From: Bacillus sp. FJAT-47783
GTDB lineage: Bacteria; Bacillota; Bacilli; Bacillales; Aeribacillaceae
Assembly (NCBI RefSeq): GCF_022808615.1
Contig: NZ_JAKZKS010000006.1
Span: 62,001 to 126,000 of the forward strand
DNA length: 64,000 nucleotides
Direction of reading: 5' to 3'
This document shows, one piece after another, positions 9,949 to 19,464 of the stretch. A model generated the notes under the pieces. It searched no databases. It worked only from the letters and a program-made list of their open reading frames with translations, and had not been told where the DNA came from. Every line of letters begins with the position of its first letter. Position 1 is the first letter of the stretch. The position numbers and the translations under genes are program-made.

Positions 9949-9967
9949 ACGTATTCCCCCTTCTTTT

Positions 9968-11095
9968 CTACTCATGTGAAATGAGCCCGACAGAAATCGT
10001 AACATTTCCGCTTTTTTTCTTTCCTAGTAACAACTGATCAGAACCGCTATATAGCTTTGCGGCCGGTTCACTAACTCCGTAAGCACCTGTATACTTATAA
10101 ACGGTTTCTGATGGCTGTTCAATGGAAACACGATTCAATTCATCTGGCTCATAATAAATAAACTCCCACTTGTACTTTTTCGCCACATCGAGTAAACCTT
10201 GTTCATCCTTTTTTAAGTCAATTGTTGCGATTGCCTTCACACTTTTTATAGATACGTGAATTTCTCGTAACGTTTCAGAAATCACTTCCTCAATTTCCTC
10301 AGAAGATGTCCCGCGGTTACATCCGATTCCTAACACAAGTACTTTCGGGCGATAAACGACTGCATTTGCCATCCACTTTTCCTCATCACGAGATAATAGT
10401 CGATGTGTGACCATCAAAATCGCATTTGGCTTCTGAGCTACTGCCTCTTCAAGTTTATTATATACTTGAATATGGTTTGGTAATGGTCTGTCGTAATCCC
10501 ACCATTGGCGTTCTCCACTTTCTTGAACAACAGCAACGGGCTCTTCATTTACAACGGCAGCACTTACAGGTGTTAAATGTTCTGGTGAATCCCATTCCCA
10601 GCCGAAACGCTTTCCAAATAAATCAACGGGAATCGTTTGTTGGACGTCGGATGCTGTCGTAATAATAGGCTTTGCGGTTAACGCTTTGGCAACTTCACGC
10701 GTTAGCTCATTCGCCCCACCTATATGTCCTGATAATACACTAATAACATGCTCTCCTTTATCATCAATCACGACTACACCGGGGTCTGTCTTTTTATCTT
10801 TTAAAATGGGTGCAATCATTCGGACAACGGCACCGAGGGAAATGATTAAAATGATCCCTTTATATTGCTGAAACAAGGAAGGTAATAATAGACGTACACT
10901 CCCATCAAAAAGCTGAATGCCTTTTTCTTGTTCATCACCATGCTCGAATTTTTTCATATAGTAAAGGTCCATTTGTTGAAATGTTTCCGTAAGCTTTCGA
11001 GCGAGCTGAACACCGTGCTTCGTAATGGCAACAACCGCATAAGGATACGTTTGCTTAATCAAAACATTCGCTTCCTCAGATAATCGTATCGTCAT
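9968..11095 (-). CDS. cbiG: Cobalt-precorrin-5A hydrolase
   Basis: A 375-residue CbiG, which opens the delta-lactone of cobalt-precorrin-5A and releases the C20 fragment as acetaldehyde; it is specific to the anaerobic pathway. The N-terminal and linker region carries GAVVRMIAPILKDKKTDPGV and LSGHIGGANELTRE, and the C-terminal domain begins at VLGIGCNRGTSSEEIE. I start at ATG 11095, with AAGGGGTG upstream. This overlaps the cbiF end by 20 bp, whereas the frame to 11194 would overlap by more than 100 bp. Confidence 0.92.
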   Translation of the reverse strand: MTIRLSEEANVLIKQTYPYAVVAITKHGVQLARKLTETFQQMDLYYMKKFEHGDEQEKGIQLFDGSVRLLLPSLFQQYKGIILIISLGAVVRMIAPILKDKKTDPGVVVIDDKGEHVISVLSGHIGGANELTREVAKALTAKPIITTASDVQQTIPVDLFGKRFGWEWDSPEHLTPVSAAVVNEEPVAVVQESGERQWWDYDRPLPNHIQVYNKLEEAVAQKPNAILMVTHRLLSRDEEKWMANAVVYRPKVLVLGIGCNRGTSSEEIEEVISETLREIHVSIKSVKAIATIDLKKDEQGLLDVAKKYKWEFIYYEPDELNRVSIEQPSETVYKYTGAYGVSEPAAKLYSGSDQLLLGKKKSGNVTISVGLISHE

Positions 11096-11864
11096 GTTGA
11101 CACCCCTTACGGAAACCGTGGGTAAAGGCTTGATCATACAATTTTGAACGGTACTCTTTTTCGTGAATATGTTCATCAAGTGCCCAACCGACAAGAATCA
11201 TCGCTTGCTTGCGAATACCGTTTTTCTTCATATCTTCATCTAACTGTGAAATGGTCGTTCGCACGATTTTTTCATCTGGCCATGTTGCTTTATAAACAAC
11301 GACTGCTGGCGTTTCTTCCTTCCATCCCGCTTGCACGAGTTCTTTTACAACTTTTTTTGTTAAGGTTGCACTTAAAAATAAGGCGATTGTACAATGATGC
11401 TTTGCTAACTCAGACAGTTTTTCCAATGGTGGAACAGGTGTCCTTCCTTCTGCCCTCGTTAAAATAAGCGTTTGCGTTAAATCAGGTATCGTCAGTTCCG
11501 CTTGTGCAGAAGCTGCAGAGGCGAAAACAGAACTTACACCTGGTACGATTTCAACTTCAACTCCTTCTTTTTTTAATAAAGCAATTTGTTCCATAATCGC
11601 ACCAAATACAGATGGATCTCCGGTATGAAGACGAACGACTTTTTTCCCTTCCTTTGCACGTTGAATCATAATATTAGTCATTTCGTGTAAATGCATCCCC
11701 GCTGTTTTATACACTTCACATGTCGGCTTTTTATTCTCTAATAATTCTTCACTTACTAATGAATCGGCATACAAAATGACATCTGCCTCGCGAATTAATC
11801 TGTCACCGCGTACCGTAATTAAATCCGTTGCTCCTGGACCAGCCCCAACGATATATACGTTCAT
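11076..11864 (-). CDS. cbiF: Cobalt-precorrin-4 C11-methyltransferase
   Basis: A 262-residue SAM-dependent tetrapyrrole methylase. VYIVGAGPGATDLIT at the N-terminus and VVRLHTGDPSVFGAI near residue 80 are the family signatures, and the SVFASAASAQAELT stretch is typical of CbiF/CobM. It methylates C11 of cobalt-precorrin-4. Its 5' end overlaps the cbiL stop by 4 bp and its 3' end overlaps cbiG by 20 bp. Such overlaps, repeated through this operon, suggest translational coupling. Confidence 0.93.
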   Translation of the reverse strand: MNVYIVGAGPGATDLITVRGDRLIREADVILYADSLVSEELLENKKPTCEVYKTAGMHLHEMTNIMIQRAKEGKKVVRLHTGDPSVFGAIMEQIALLKKEGVEVEIVPGVSSVFASAASAQAELTIPDLTQTLILTRAEGRTPVPPLEKLSELAKHHCTIALFLSATLTKKVVKELVQAGWKEETPAVVVYKATWPDEKIVRTTISQLDEDMKKNGIRKQAMILVGWALDEHIHEKEYRSKLYDQAFTHGFRKGCQHDDTII

Positions 11865-12562
11865 TTTCTCACCACCATTAACGATAAATATCCAAGTTCT
11901 GTACCTTTTAACTCCTTCACATCCCAGATGATTTCTTCTTTTGAGGTCACTTTTGTCACAACATGGGCTTTATGTAATAAATCCAGTTCTTCTAATAAAT
12001 CAAGCATAAAATCTAACACTTTAGCAATCTTCAAAAAGATAATACAGTCGTTTTCAAGCAGCGCTTTTTTCATCGCTTCTTGATCCTCTCTTGCAGGAAT
12101 AATCGCGATGTGCTCATCCCCTTCAGCTAATGGAATGCCAAGTCTAGCACTCGCACCATTGATAGACGAAATCCCCGGCACCATGTCCATCTTCACGTTT
12201 GGATATAATTCTTTCATGATGTTTAGAACATGTATAAACGTACTGTAAAAGGAAGGGTCTCCTTCTGTTACAAAGGCAACATCTTTCCCTTCTTTCAGTT
12301 TTTCCCAAAGAAGGTGAGCGGTTTTCGTCCATTCCCGCGTTAAAACATCCTCGTCTTTTGTCATCGGAAAGACGAGCCCAAGCATATCTTTTTCGTTTGG
12401 ATTTACATACACATCAATAATTTGGTGGGCATAGCTTTTGCTCCCTTTTCGCTTCTTCGGATAGGCAATCGTATGTGCTTCCTTTAATACACGGTATGCC
12501 TTCACCGTTATTAATTCAGGATCGCCAGGACCAACACCTACGCCATACAATGTCCCAATCAT
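11861..12562 (-). CDS. cbiL: Cobalt-factor-II/precorrin-2 C20-methyltransferase
   Basis: A 233-residue SAM-dependent methylase for C20 of the macrocycle. [16 protein letters not shown] at the N-terminus, the [10 protein letters not shown] insertion typical of CobI/CbiL, and [15 protein letters not shown] near residue 95 identify it. The enzyme acts directly after cobalt insertion by CbiX. The 4-bp overlaps with both neighbours (cbiET upstream, cbiF downstream) fit an ATGA-type coupled arrangement. Confidence 0.93.
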   Translation of the reverse strand: MIGTLYGVGVGPGDPELITVKAYRVLKEAHTIAYPKKRKGSKSYAHQIIDVYVNPNEKDMLGLVFPMTKDEDVLTREWTKTAHLLWEKLKEGKDVAFVTEGDPSFYSTFIHVLNIMKELYPNVKMDMVPGISSINGASARLGIPLAEGDEHIAIIPAREDQEAMKKALLENDCIIFLKIAKVLDFMLDLLEELDLLHKAHVVTKVTSKEEIIWDVKELKGTELGYLSLMVVRK

Positions 12563-13773
12563 GATGATTCCTCCTTCTTTCGACTCGCTGTTATGATGTA
12601 AATAGGATTTAATGCATCGAACCGTGTTAAAGACAAAATTGGTTTGCTTCTTGATGCTTGCACAAGTGTAATATCTACATGAAATCCTCTTTGTTTCAAT
12701 CCGTTCACTGCTTCGTATAAGTTTTCAATCGTTACAGCGTTTAATACAATGCGACCGTTTTGTTGTAGTCGGCTCGTGCATATATTTAAAATCGCATCCA
12801 TATTCCCAGCAGTTCCTCCAATGAAAATCGCATTTGGATCTGGGAATTCATCTAACTTTTCGGGTGCTCGCCCGTGAACAACCGTTATATCGGAGCGAAA
12901 TTTCTTCATATTTTCATAGCAGTTTTTAATGTCCTGTTCATTTTTTTCTATCGCGTAAACGGCTCCTTCTTTCGCAATTTTACTTGCTTCAATCGCCACT
13001 GAGCCTGTACACGTTCCGATATCCCAAACGACGCTAGTAGACTTTAGCTTTAAGGCACTTAATGATAATGTGCGAATTTCCTTTTTCGTAATTAAGCCCT
13101 TTTCCGGCTTTCGCTGGACAAACTCCTCATCCTCAATTCCGAATGACCAAAAAGGCGATGGCTTTACTTTTCTTAAGATGACGACATTTAGTGGTGAAAA
13201 TCTTGTATTTTTCATATCCTCTAATGTGTAAAAAGCGCATTTTTCATTTTCACCACCTACATTTTCTGCTACAAATGCTTCATATTCTGTCATATGATAT
13301 GAAAGTAAATAGCTTGCGATTTGGTCAGGACTGTTTTTCTCATCTGTTAATAACGCGACCTTTTCTTTTCCATCGATTCGTTGCGCTAATCCCTTCAAAC
13401 TTCTCCCATGCACACTCGTTATATAGGCGTCTTGCCATTTTTCACCCATTTTAGAAAAGGCAAGTTGGATCGAGCTCACATTCGGGTAAACGTCAAGCTT
13501 AACTTTTGCTGCTAAGTAACTACCAATGCCATAAAATAGCGGGTCACCGGAGGCTAATATCACCGTTTTTTTCGTCTCTTGCTGAAGCCGACTCACTAAT
13601 GCTTTAAGCCCATTTTTAATGACGACTTTCTCACCCGTATAATCTCGGAAGAAAGAAAGCTGTCTTTCTCCGCCAATTAATACTTCACTTTCATTAATCC
13701 ATTTTTCATAGATTGGTAACAGGCTCTGTTTTCCATCCGCTCCGATACCAATTAATTTAATTGCATGATCCAT
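12559..13773 (-). CDS. cbiET: Fused cobalt-precorrin-7 C5-methyltransferase / precorrin-8 C15-methyltransferase-decarboxylase
   Basis: A 404-residue two-domain enzyme. The CbiE half (about residues 1-200) is a SAM-dependent tetrapyrrole methylase with [13 protein letters not shown] at the start and [16 protein letters not shown]. The CbiT half (about 215-404) is a Rossmann methyltransferase with [17 protein letters not shown] as the SAM-binding motif. It methylates C5 and C15 and removes the C12 acetate carboxyl. Fusion of E and T is also found in B. megaterium; CobL is the aerobic counterpart. The gene overlaps the cbiD end by 17 bp. Confidence 0.94.
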   Translation of the reverse strand: MDHAIKLIGIGADGKQSLLPIYEKWINESEVLIGGERQLSFFRDYTGEKVVIKNGLKALVSRLQQETKKTVILASGDPLFYGIGSYLAAKVKLDVYPNVSSIQLAFSKMGEKWQDAYITSVHGRSLKGLAQRIDGKEKVALLTDEKNSPDQIASYLLSYHMTEYEAFVAENVGGENEKCAFYTLEDMKNTRFSPLNVVILRKVKPSPFWSFGIEDEEFVQRKPEKGLITKKEIRTLSLSALKLKSTSVVWDIGTCTGSVAIEASKIAKEGAVYAIEKNEQDIKNCYENMKKFRSDITVVHGRAPEKLDEFPDPNAIFIGGTAGNMDAILNICTSRLQQNGRIVLNAVTIENLYEAVNGLKQRGFHVDITLVQASRSKPILSLTRFDALNPIYIITASRKKEESS

Positions 13774-14854
13774 CCAAATCAGCCTCTCCTAATTTCTCTC
13801 CTTTTAATGTGTATAAAGTAGTGTCAACGTGAATTCCACCTTTTACCTCTGTTAATGCTGACTGACAACAATAATGGCATAGCCGTTTGAAAAACTCTGG
13901 AAAGCCATGTTGCAGCATTAAATCTCCTACTTGAGAAGCGGTGTTGGCTTGTAGGACTTCTGTTAATAATGACTCTTTTGCTCCTGCTTCTTCGGCTACT
14001 TTTGCTAAAAAGCCGAAATCAACTGGCGCACTTTTCGAATGAACCATCATCACACCTTGTGCTACTTTTGAAAATTTCCCCATCATTCCGACCATGGATA
14101 CTTTTTTCATACCGAGACGCTTGCAATGCTTTAACGTAAAGCCGACAAAATCCCCCATTTCGATAAACGCTTCTTCACGTAAATGAGGGTACTTTTTCAT
14201 CGCATATTTTTCACTTCTTCCCCCCGTTGTAATGACAACGTGCTTGCATTCATTTGCCTTGGCTACTTGAAGAGCTTGGACTATGCTCGCCCGGTAGGCA
14301 GATGTAGAAAAAGGAACGACGATACCTCTCGTACCAAGTATCGATATGCCGCCAATGATGCCAAGTCGTTTATTTAATGTTTTCTCTGCCATTTCTTCGC
14401 CATTTGGAACAGAGATCACAATTTTAATTCCTTTTTCAACTTGAAATTCGGCTAACACTTCTTCGGCTACCGATAGGATCATTTTTCTCGGGACAGGGTT
14501 AATCGCCGACTCGCCGACGGATACGGGGAGACCAGGCTTTGTGACACGTCCCACCCCATTTCCACCGTCAAGAATAATTTTCTTTTCGTCAATCCAAGAA
14601 ACCGTCGCAACTAATTCCGCTCCATGCGTTGCATCTGGATCATCACCAGCATCTTTAATGACAGAAGCAACCGCATAATCTTCCTCTACATAGCAATCTG
14701 ACACCTGAAATGTAGCAAATCGCCCAACAGGTAAATAGATCGTTACATCCGTTTGACACTCGCCTGTAATGAAAGTCGTTAAAGCAGCTTTTACAGCAGC
14801 AGTTGCACAAGCACCCGTCGTAAACCCTTCGCGTAATTTCTTTTTTTCTTTCAT
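13757..14854 (-). CDS. cbiD: Cobalt-precorrin-5B C1-methyltransferase
   Basis: A 365-residue CbiD, the C1-methyltransferase of the anaerobic pathway, structurally unlike the other methylases. It has the [17 protein letters not shown]-terminal motif and, further on, [26 protein letters not shown] and [12 protein letters not shown]. It follows cbiC by only 3 bp, so no separate promoter is likely. Its presence with CbiG and CbiX marks the cobalt-early route. Confidence 0.95.
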   Translation of the reverse strand: MKEKKKLREGFTTGACATAAVKAALTTFITGECQTDVTIYLPVGRFATFQVSDCYVEEDYAVASVIKDAGDDPDATHGAELVATVSWIDEKKIILDGGNGVGRVTKPGLPVSVGESAINPVPRKMILSVAEEVLAEFQVEKGIKIVISVPNGEEMAEKTLNKRLGIIGGISILGTRGIVVPFSTSAYRASIVQALQVAKANECKHVVITTGGRSEKYAMKKYPHLREEAFIEMGDFVGFTLKHCKRLGMKKVSMVGMMGKFSKVAQGVMMVHSKSAPVDFGFLAKVAEEAGAKESLLTEVLQANTASQVGDLMLQHGFPEFFKRLCHYCCQSALTEVKGGIHVDTTLYTLKGEKLGEADLDGSCN

Positions 14855-14857
14855 TTT

Positions 14858-15505
14858 TTACACACGTTCAGCAAGTAATGAGATCGCATTTAATGCGGCA
14901 ACCGTGACCGTACTTCCTCCTTTACGTCCAACGTTTGTAATATATGGAATATCTAATTTCGCCAATTCCTCTTTTGATTCAGCTGCTGATACAAAGCCGA
15001 CTGGTAGACCGATTACAAGACCCGGCTTAGCTTCTCCTTCTTTGACAAGGCGAATTAATTCTAGTAAAGCTGTTGGGGCGTTTCCAATGGCAAAAATTCC
15101 GCCTTCTGCTTCTTTTACCGCTTTTCGCATGGAAATAATGGCTCTTGTCGTATTTAGACGTTTCGCTTCTGCCATGACATCTTCATCAGAAATGTAAACC
15201 TTTACTTCACAGCCATATTTTTCAATTCTCGGTTTACTAATCCCAACTTGAACCATTTGAACGTCCGCCACGACTTTTTTTCCGTTTTTAATTGCGGCAA
15301 TACCCGATTGAATAGCGTCTGGATGAAAGAGTAAGCTTTTTCCGAGCTCAAAATCTGCTGAAGCATGAATGACACGTTGCACGACAGGATATTGCTCGTC
15401 TGTAAACGGATGCTCTCCAATTTCCTCATCAATCATTTCAAAGCTTTTTCCTTCAATCTGTTGTGGCTGAACCGTTAATGGTTTAAATTCCGTTTTAAAG
15501 TCCAT
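14858..15505 (-). CDS. cbiC: Cobalt-precorrin-8 methylmutase
   Basis: A 215-residue CbiC that moves the methyl group from C11 to C12 to give cobyrinic acid. The RVIHASADFEL stretch holds the catalytic His, and the GLPVGFVSAAESKE block is conserved across CbiC/CobH. I start at ATG 15505, with AAAGGAGGA about 10 bp upstream; the frame continues to 15562 without a ribosome site. The 180-bp gap upstream is the largest inside the operon and holds a possible small reading frame. Confidence 0.94.
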   Translation of the reverse strand: MDFKTEFKPLTVQPQQIEGKSFEMIDEEIGEHPFTDEQYPVVQRVIHASADFELGKSLLFHPDAIQSGIAAIKNGKKVVADVQMVQVGISKPRIEKYGCEVKVYISDEDVMAEAKRLNTTRAIISMRKAVKEAEGGIFAIGNAPTALLELIRLVKEGEAKPGLVIGLPVGFVSAAESKEELAKLDIPYITNVGRKGGSTVTVAALNAISLLAERV

Positions 15506-15632
15506 ATTTTGTTTCCTCCTTTTTATTCGGCTCTTCTCTAAAGAGTATTGTTTCTTTATCATGATCTACACTTAAATACAGGCAATCGGTGGTTAGTTCG
15601 AAGGTTTCCTCACATCCCACCTCTAACCTCAA
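15495..15632 (-). CDS. Possible small acidic reading frame between cbiJ and cbiC
   Basis: In the only long gap of the B12 operon one frame stays open for 57 codons (15668 down to the stop at 15495). It contains a TTG at 15632 (45 residues) and a GTG at 15620 (41 residues) preceded by TTGAGG. The product would be acidic, with residues such as CEETFELTTDCLYLSVDHD, and would end 11 bp inside cbiC, overlapping the cbiC ribosome site. I do not recognise it. There is no strong ribosome site, and the upstream part may be joined by a frameshift to the frame that follows the cbiJ stop. It may not be a gene. Confidence 0.25.
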   Translation of the reverse strand: MRLEVGCEETFELTTDCLYLSVDHDKETILFREEPNKKEETKYGL

Positions 15633-15685
15633 GGTGCCACAATAACTTTCGAAGTGATGATTTTTGTTTTAAATCGTAACAACGT

Positions 15686-16468
15686 TTACGAATACATCGC
15701 TTTATTTTTCATGCACATGTGAACGTGACGAACAATATCGTCAAATGTATGAAACATCGTTTCATATTCAATTTTCGGTCTTTTTATCATAATCGTTTCA
15801 ATCTTTAATTCCTTTGCTGCTTCAAGTTTTTCGTCTACTGACCCTTCTTTTCCACTTTCCTTCGAAATCATTAACGTAACACCGTATTGCTTCAATAATG
15901 CTTGATTAAATTCTTTCGTAAACGGCCCTTGAATTGCCACGATGTTTTTTTGTGGAATACCGAGCGCTTCACATTTTTCCATATTGTCTTTTCTCGGCAG
16001 CATACGAGCTATTAATCTTGTATTTGGTTGATCTAGTAGTCTTTCTGCAAATATGTGAAGGGTTTTACTTCCTGTCGTAAGAAGAATAACCCCTTTTCGC
16101 TCTGCTGCTACATTGGCTGCTTCTTCATAATCATTGACATAGGTTACGTATGGTGTATGAAACGTTTGACTTTCTCGTTCATAGCGAACATAAGGAATGT
16201 TTGTACGATTTGCTATTTTCATCGCCGTTTTCGACACTTCTTCAGCAAAAGGATGGCTTGCATCAACAATGAGCTCAACATGCTTTGTCGTTACAAATTC
16301 TTCAAACATTTGTTCATTCATTCTTCCGACTCGAACAGGCAGCTGAACTTCTTTTAATTCATTGGCAGCATTTTCGGTCACAACGGAAGTTATGAGATCA
16401 TATCCTTCATCTTTTAACAAAAGGGCTAATTTTTTTGCATCACTCGTTCCAGCTAAAAGTAAAATCAT
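15686..16468 (-). CDS. cbiJ: Cobalt-precorrin-6A reductase
   Basis: A 260-residue NAD(P)H-dependent reductase of the CbiJ/CobK family that reduces a double bond of the corrin ring. It starts with ILLLAGTSDAKKLALLL, includes the VDASHPFAEEVSKTA motif and later IAIQGPF-like and ISKESGKEG blocks. The start has AAGGAAGGAGG upstream. It follows cbiX by 17 bp. After its stop comes the 180-bp gap described separately. Confidence 0.92.
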   Translation of the reverse strand: MILLLAGTSDAKKLALLLKDEGYDLITSVVTENAANELKEVQLPVRVGRMNEQMFEEFVTTKHVELIVDASHPFAEEVSKTAMKIANRTNIPYVRYERESQTFHTPYVTYVNDYEEAANVAAERKGVILLTTGSKTLHIFAERLLDQPNTRLIARMLPRKDNMEKCEALGIPQKNIVAIQGPFTKEFNQALLKQYGVTLMISKESGKEGSVDEKLEAAKELKIETIMIKRPKIEYETMFHTFDDIVRHVHMCMKNKAMYS

Positions 16469-16485
16469 GATCTTCCTCCTTCCTT

Positions 16486-17322
16486 TTAATGATGATGGTG
16501 GTGATGATGTGCTTCAAGATGCTCGGTTAGCTCTCGTCGGTATTGACACGTATCACAGTTCATCGAAACGGGTCCTTGTAACGCTTCTTCAGCCCGCTCG
16601 AGCAATATATCCTCTAATAATGGATGGAAGCCGAAATAATGCGTTAATGAAAATTCCGTGTCAGCATATGTTTGTTTAAAGTTTTCCGCATAGTCGTGAA
16701 GGCGTTTAATTAATATTCCAGTAAACAAGAAGTAAGGGACGATAATGATTTTCTTCGCACCTAATTTAATTGCTCGTTCGACTCCTTCTTGTATTAATGG
16801 GGAAGTCACACCCATAAATGCTGTCTCCACAATCGGATAGTTCAATTTTTCCCATAACATTCTGGATAATTTATATAAATCACTATTGGCATCAGGATCA
16901 CTGCCACCTCTTCCAAGCAGGATAATCGCTGTATCTAAATGTTCCTTTTGAACATCTTCACCAATTTCTTTTAATCGCTCTTGACAAATTTCCAATGTTA
17001 AAGGATGTACTCCAATTGGTTTTCCGTATGTAATGGACACCGAAGGGTATTTTTTATTTGCTTCGTCAATAACCATCGGAATATGAATTTTAGAATGTCC
17101 AGCAGGCAAAAGCATGATTGGAATCACCGCTATTTCCTTTGCGCCTTTTTCTACACACGTTCCAATCCCTTGTTGTACATCTGGTGCGACGAATTCGAGA
17201 AAGCATGTTTCGATGATAAGACGCTTGTCCATCCGCTCTTTCAGGCGATTGACAACTTGAATGACTTCCTCATTTCCTTCTTGGTCACGACTACCATGCC
17301 CGACAAATAGTACGGCTTTCAT
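16486..17322 (-). CDS. cbiX: Sirohydrochlorin cobaltochelatase, long CbiX with poly-His tail
   Basis: A 278-residue class II chelatase that inserts cobalt into sirohydrochlorin, committing it to B12. Two chelatase repeats are seen: the first begins VLFVGHGSRDQEG with the catalytic His, the second near IILLGRGGSDPDAN. The tail carries MNCDTC (an M-x-C-x-x-C motif which in B. megaterium CbiX binds an Fe-S centre) and ends in seven consecutive His. The His codons are a CAT/CAC mix, so the run is native and may store or deliver metal. Located 15 bp after cbiH60. Confidence 0.94.
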   Translation of the reverse strand: MKAVLFVGHGSRDQEGNEEVIQVVNRLKERMDKRLIIETCFLEFVAPDVQQGIGTCVEKGAKEIAVIPIMLLPAGHSKIHIPMVIDEANKKYPSVSITYGKPIGVHPLTLEICQERLKEIGEDVQKEHLDTAIILLGRGGSDPDANSDLYKLSRMLWEKLNYPIVETAFMGVTSPLIQEGVERAIKLGAKKIIIVPYFLFTGILIKRLHDYAENFKQTYADTEFSLTHYFGFHPLLEDILLERAEEALQGPVSMNCDTCQYRRELTEHLEAHHHHHHH

Positions 17323-17337
17323 GTTGGATGTCCTCCT

Positions 17338-18921
17338 TTAATCTCCACAAGGTAGTGGGGCAATTTCCATTTTCGGGGCAATGTCACGGTAGACAAAGCC
17401 TTGCACTTCTTTTACTCGTTTGAAAAATTTGAAAAATCGTTCATTTGGATGACCTTTTTCTTTATATTCATCAACTATTGAACAAACAAGATCGACGAGT
17501 TGTTCAGGAGGAATTCCTTCAGCAACTAATTGTCCTGGGTGTGCCGTACGCCCGACCGGCTTTGCCCCAATGAAAAGGTCGAACTTTCCTTTTCGATACA
17601 CGATCCCAATATCTTCATGGACAGCGCCGTAACAGGCCATTCCACAACCATTAAACCCAATTCTTAACGTTTTCGGTAATTCCATACCACCTATTCGGTT
17701 ATGTAGTTCTTCTACATACGGAATGGAATCTGATTTTTCTCCATCACAAAAATCACACGCTTTAATCTTTACTACATTTCCTATCGGTAAAAGCATGAGC
17801 CCTGTTTCTTCAAGAGGTCGCGTTACAGCTTCAGGCGTTTGTGTTGAAATTTTCACATAAATTTGATGGTGAGGAGTATATTCCATCGTTCCATTTTCGC
17901 CGACAACTTCTGCCAACGTTTTGAGTTGTTTCGGTGTGAATTGTTTATTGGCGAGCCCAGGACTTACAGCAAATTCTAAAATACTTTCTTGAAAGTGATG
18001 AAATGGTACTTGTTCCACTTCTTCTTGTTTTATTTTACTTAATGCTTCGTTTGCTAATTCTACAAGGTTTGCGATGCTATCTGAGTCCTTTCCGCCATGT
18101 AACGCCCAAGGTTCATTTTCTTTTCGTAAGCGTTCATGTGGTTTTAACGGTTGTTCTTCTTTCGTTAACGTATATTTCCGTTGATAGCCTCTCGGCGTAA
18201 TCATTTTATTATCGTATAAAAAGGTTGTAGAGTTCCCAATGATGACAGTCGTTAACATACCAATTTCATGCTCTAGCATTTCTTCTAATGTTGTTATGAC
18301 AATGTGTTGACGCTCACGGTATGCACTTTTCACGAGTCCAACAGGTGTTTCTTTCGAACGGTACTTTAACAAAATCTTTTGTGCTTCGACAATTTGCTTC
18401 GTACGTTTACCGCTTTTCGGATTGTATAAGGCAATAACAAAGTCAGCCATAGCTGCCGCTTCAATTCTCTTTTCAATGATGGACCACGGTGTTAAGTGAT
18501 CGCTTAAACTAATCGTACATGCATCATGCATAATTGGTGCGCCGAGTAACGAGGCACATGAGTTGATGGCGGATATGCCAGGGACAATCTCCACTTGTAT
18601 CCCATCTTTTTCCGTCCATCCTCTTTCAACCAACACTTCGTATACTAACCCACCCATTCCATATACACCTGAGTCGCCGCTAGAAATGACCGCTACTTTT
18701 CTCCCTTGTTCCGCTAATTTCACGGCTTTAATCGCACGAGTCACTTCTTCAGACATCCCTGTACTGACAACTTCTTTTCCGACAATGAAATCACGTACTA
18801 AGTCAACGTACGTTTTATAGCCGATAATAGAATCACTTTCTTGAATGGCTTCCTTAGCTCGCTTTGTAAAATGTTCCTCACTACCTGGACCGAATCCAAT
18901 GACAAATAGTTTTCCTGACAA
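17338..18921 (-). CDS. cbiH60: CbiH60: precorrin-3B C17-methyltransferase fused to a siroheme-reductase-like Fe-S domain
   Basis: A 527-residue fusion. The first ~245 residues are CbiH, a SAM-dependent ring-contracting C17-methyltransferase (LFVIGFGPGSEEHFTKRA; VAVISSGDSGVYGMGG). The remainder resembles nitrite/sulfite reductases: a ferredoxin-like half domain followed by CDFC and FNGCGMACYG, the four Cys pattern for a 4Fe-4S cluster. B. megaterium CbiH60 has the same build. The reductase part is thought to supply electrons for ring contraction, with CbiW upstream as a likely partner. Start ATG 18921, 13 bp after cbiW. Confidence 0.94.
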   Translation of the reverse strand: MSGKLFVIGFGPGSEEHFTKRAKEAIQESDSIIGYKTYVDLVRDFIVGKEVVSTGMSEEVTRAIKAVKLAEQGRKVAVISSGDSGVYGMGGLVYEVLVERGWTEKDGIQVEIVPGISAINSCASLLGAPIMHDACTISLSDHLTPWSIIEKRIEAAAMADFVIALYNPKSGKRTKQIVEAQKILLKYRSKETPVGLVKSAYRERQHIVITTLEEMLEHEIGMLTTVIIGNSTTFLYDNKMITPRGYQRKYTLTKEEQPLKPHERLRKENEPWALHGGKDSDSIANLVELANEALSKIKQEEVEQVPFHHFQESILEFAVSPGLANKQFTPKQLKTLAEVVGENGTMEYTPHHQIYVKISTQTPEAVTRPLEETGLMLLPIGNVVKIKACDFCDGEKSDSIPYVEELHNRIGGMELPKTLRIGFNGCGMACYGAVHEDIGIVYRKGKFDLFIGAKPVGRTAHPGQLVAEGIPPEQLVDLVCSIVDEYKEKGHPNERFFKFFKRVKEVQGFVYRDIAPKMEIAPLPCGD

Positions 18922-18934
18922 TGTGGAAACCTCC

Positions 18935-19312
18935 TTATTTTGTTACGACTTCTTCTTTTTTCTTGCCGATTGGACGATTATTTTGTAGCTGCATCCCGTC
19001 TTCTGTCATCGTATAACTGATTGAACGCTCAATCGGTTCTCCTTTTTGTAAATGCTGAGAGACAATTTCACGGCTTAGCTCCTCTGTCACTCCTTCATAC
19101 CAAATGCCTTCTGGGTAGACGACAACGACACACGCATCTTGACATCGACCGTTACATCGGGTTCGACTCGTATGAACGACTTCATCGAGTTTACGCTTTG
19201 AAATTTCATCGCGAATCGCCAAAGTAACTTCTTCTCCACCTTTTCTCATACAACTACTACCGTTACAAATTAAGACATGGTGCTTCGTTCCATTCAAATT
19301 CCATGTTGCCAT
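18935..19312 (-). CDS. cbiW: CbiW-like thioredoxin-fold 2Fe-2S ferredoxin
   Basis: A 125-residue small redox protein. It has the thioredoxin-like ferredoxin pattern: VLICNGSSC (Cys16, Cys21) followed by TRCNGRCQDAC (Cys53, Cys57, Cys61) and a VVVYPEGIWYEGVT strand. It matches the first gene of the B. megaterium cobI operon by position. The start at ATG 19312 follows GGGAGGAAAGG. The frame runs on to 19390, but that stretch contains the riboswitch terminator hairpin and cannot be coding in the translated mRNA. Its role as electron donor to CbiH60 is inferred. Confidence 0.87.
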   Translation of the reverse strand: MATWNLNGTKHHVLICNGSSCMRKGGEEVTLAIRDEISKRKLDEVVHTSRTRCNGRCQDACVVVVYPEGIWYEGVTEELSREIVSQHLQKGEPIERSISYTMTEDGMQLQNNRPIGKKKEEVVTK

Positions 19313-19347
19313 AATACCTTTCCTCCCAGTCCCCATTTTTAAGACAA

Positions 19348-19380
19348 CAAAAAAACCCTTAACTCCAGGGGGAATTAAGG
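19348..19380 (-). terminator. Expression-platform terminator of the cobalamin riboswitch
   Basis: On the minus strand CCTTAATTCC pairs with GGAGTTAAGG (one G-U pair) around a 4-nt loop, followed by G and seven T. It lies between the B12 aptamer and cbiW, consistent with transcription attenuation when B12 is plentiful. Confidence 0.85.
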
Positions 19381-19464
19381 ATTTGAACAAGCTAGGCTTA
19401 GCTTAACATAAGTGCATGAAACTTCTTCACTTCCCACCCTTCCCTCCGAAAGATGTAGATTCAT

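Noticed and set aside
14769-15197. 142-residue plus-strand frame
   Set aside because: Antisense to cbiD/cbiC, both strongly supported, and without homology or start signal.
16486-16510. Engineered His-tag on cbiX
   Set aside because: Mixed CAT/CAC codons, natural operon context and the known His-rich CbiX of B. megaterium argue for a native tail.
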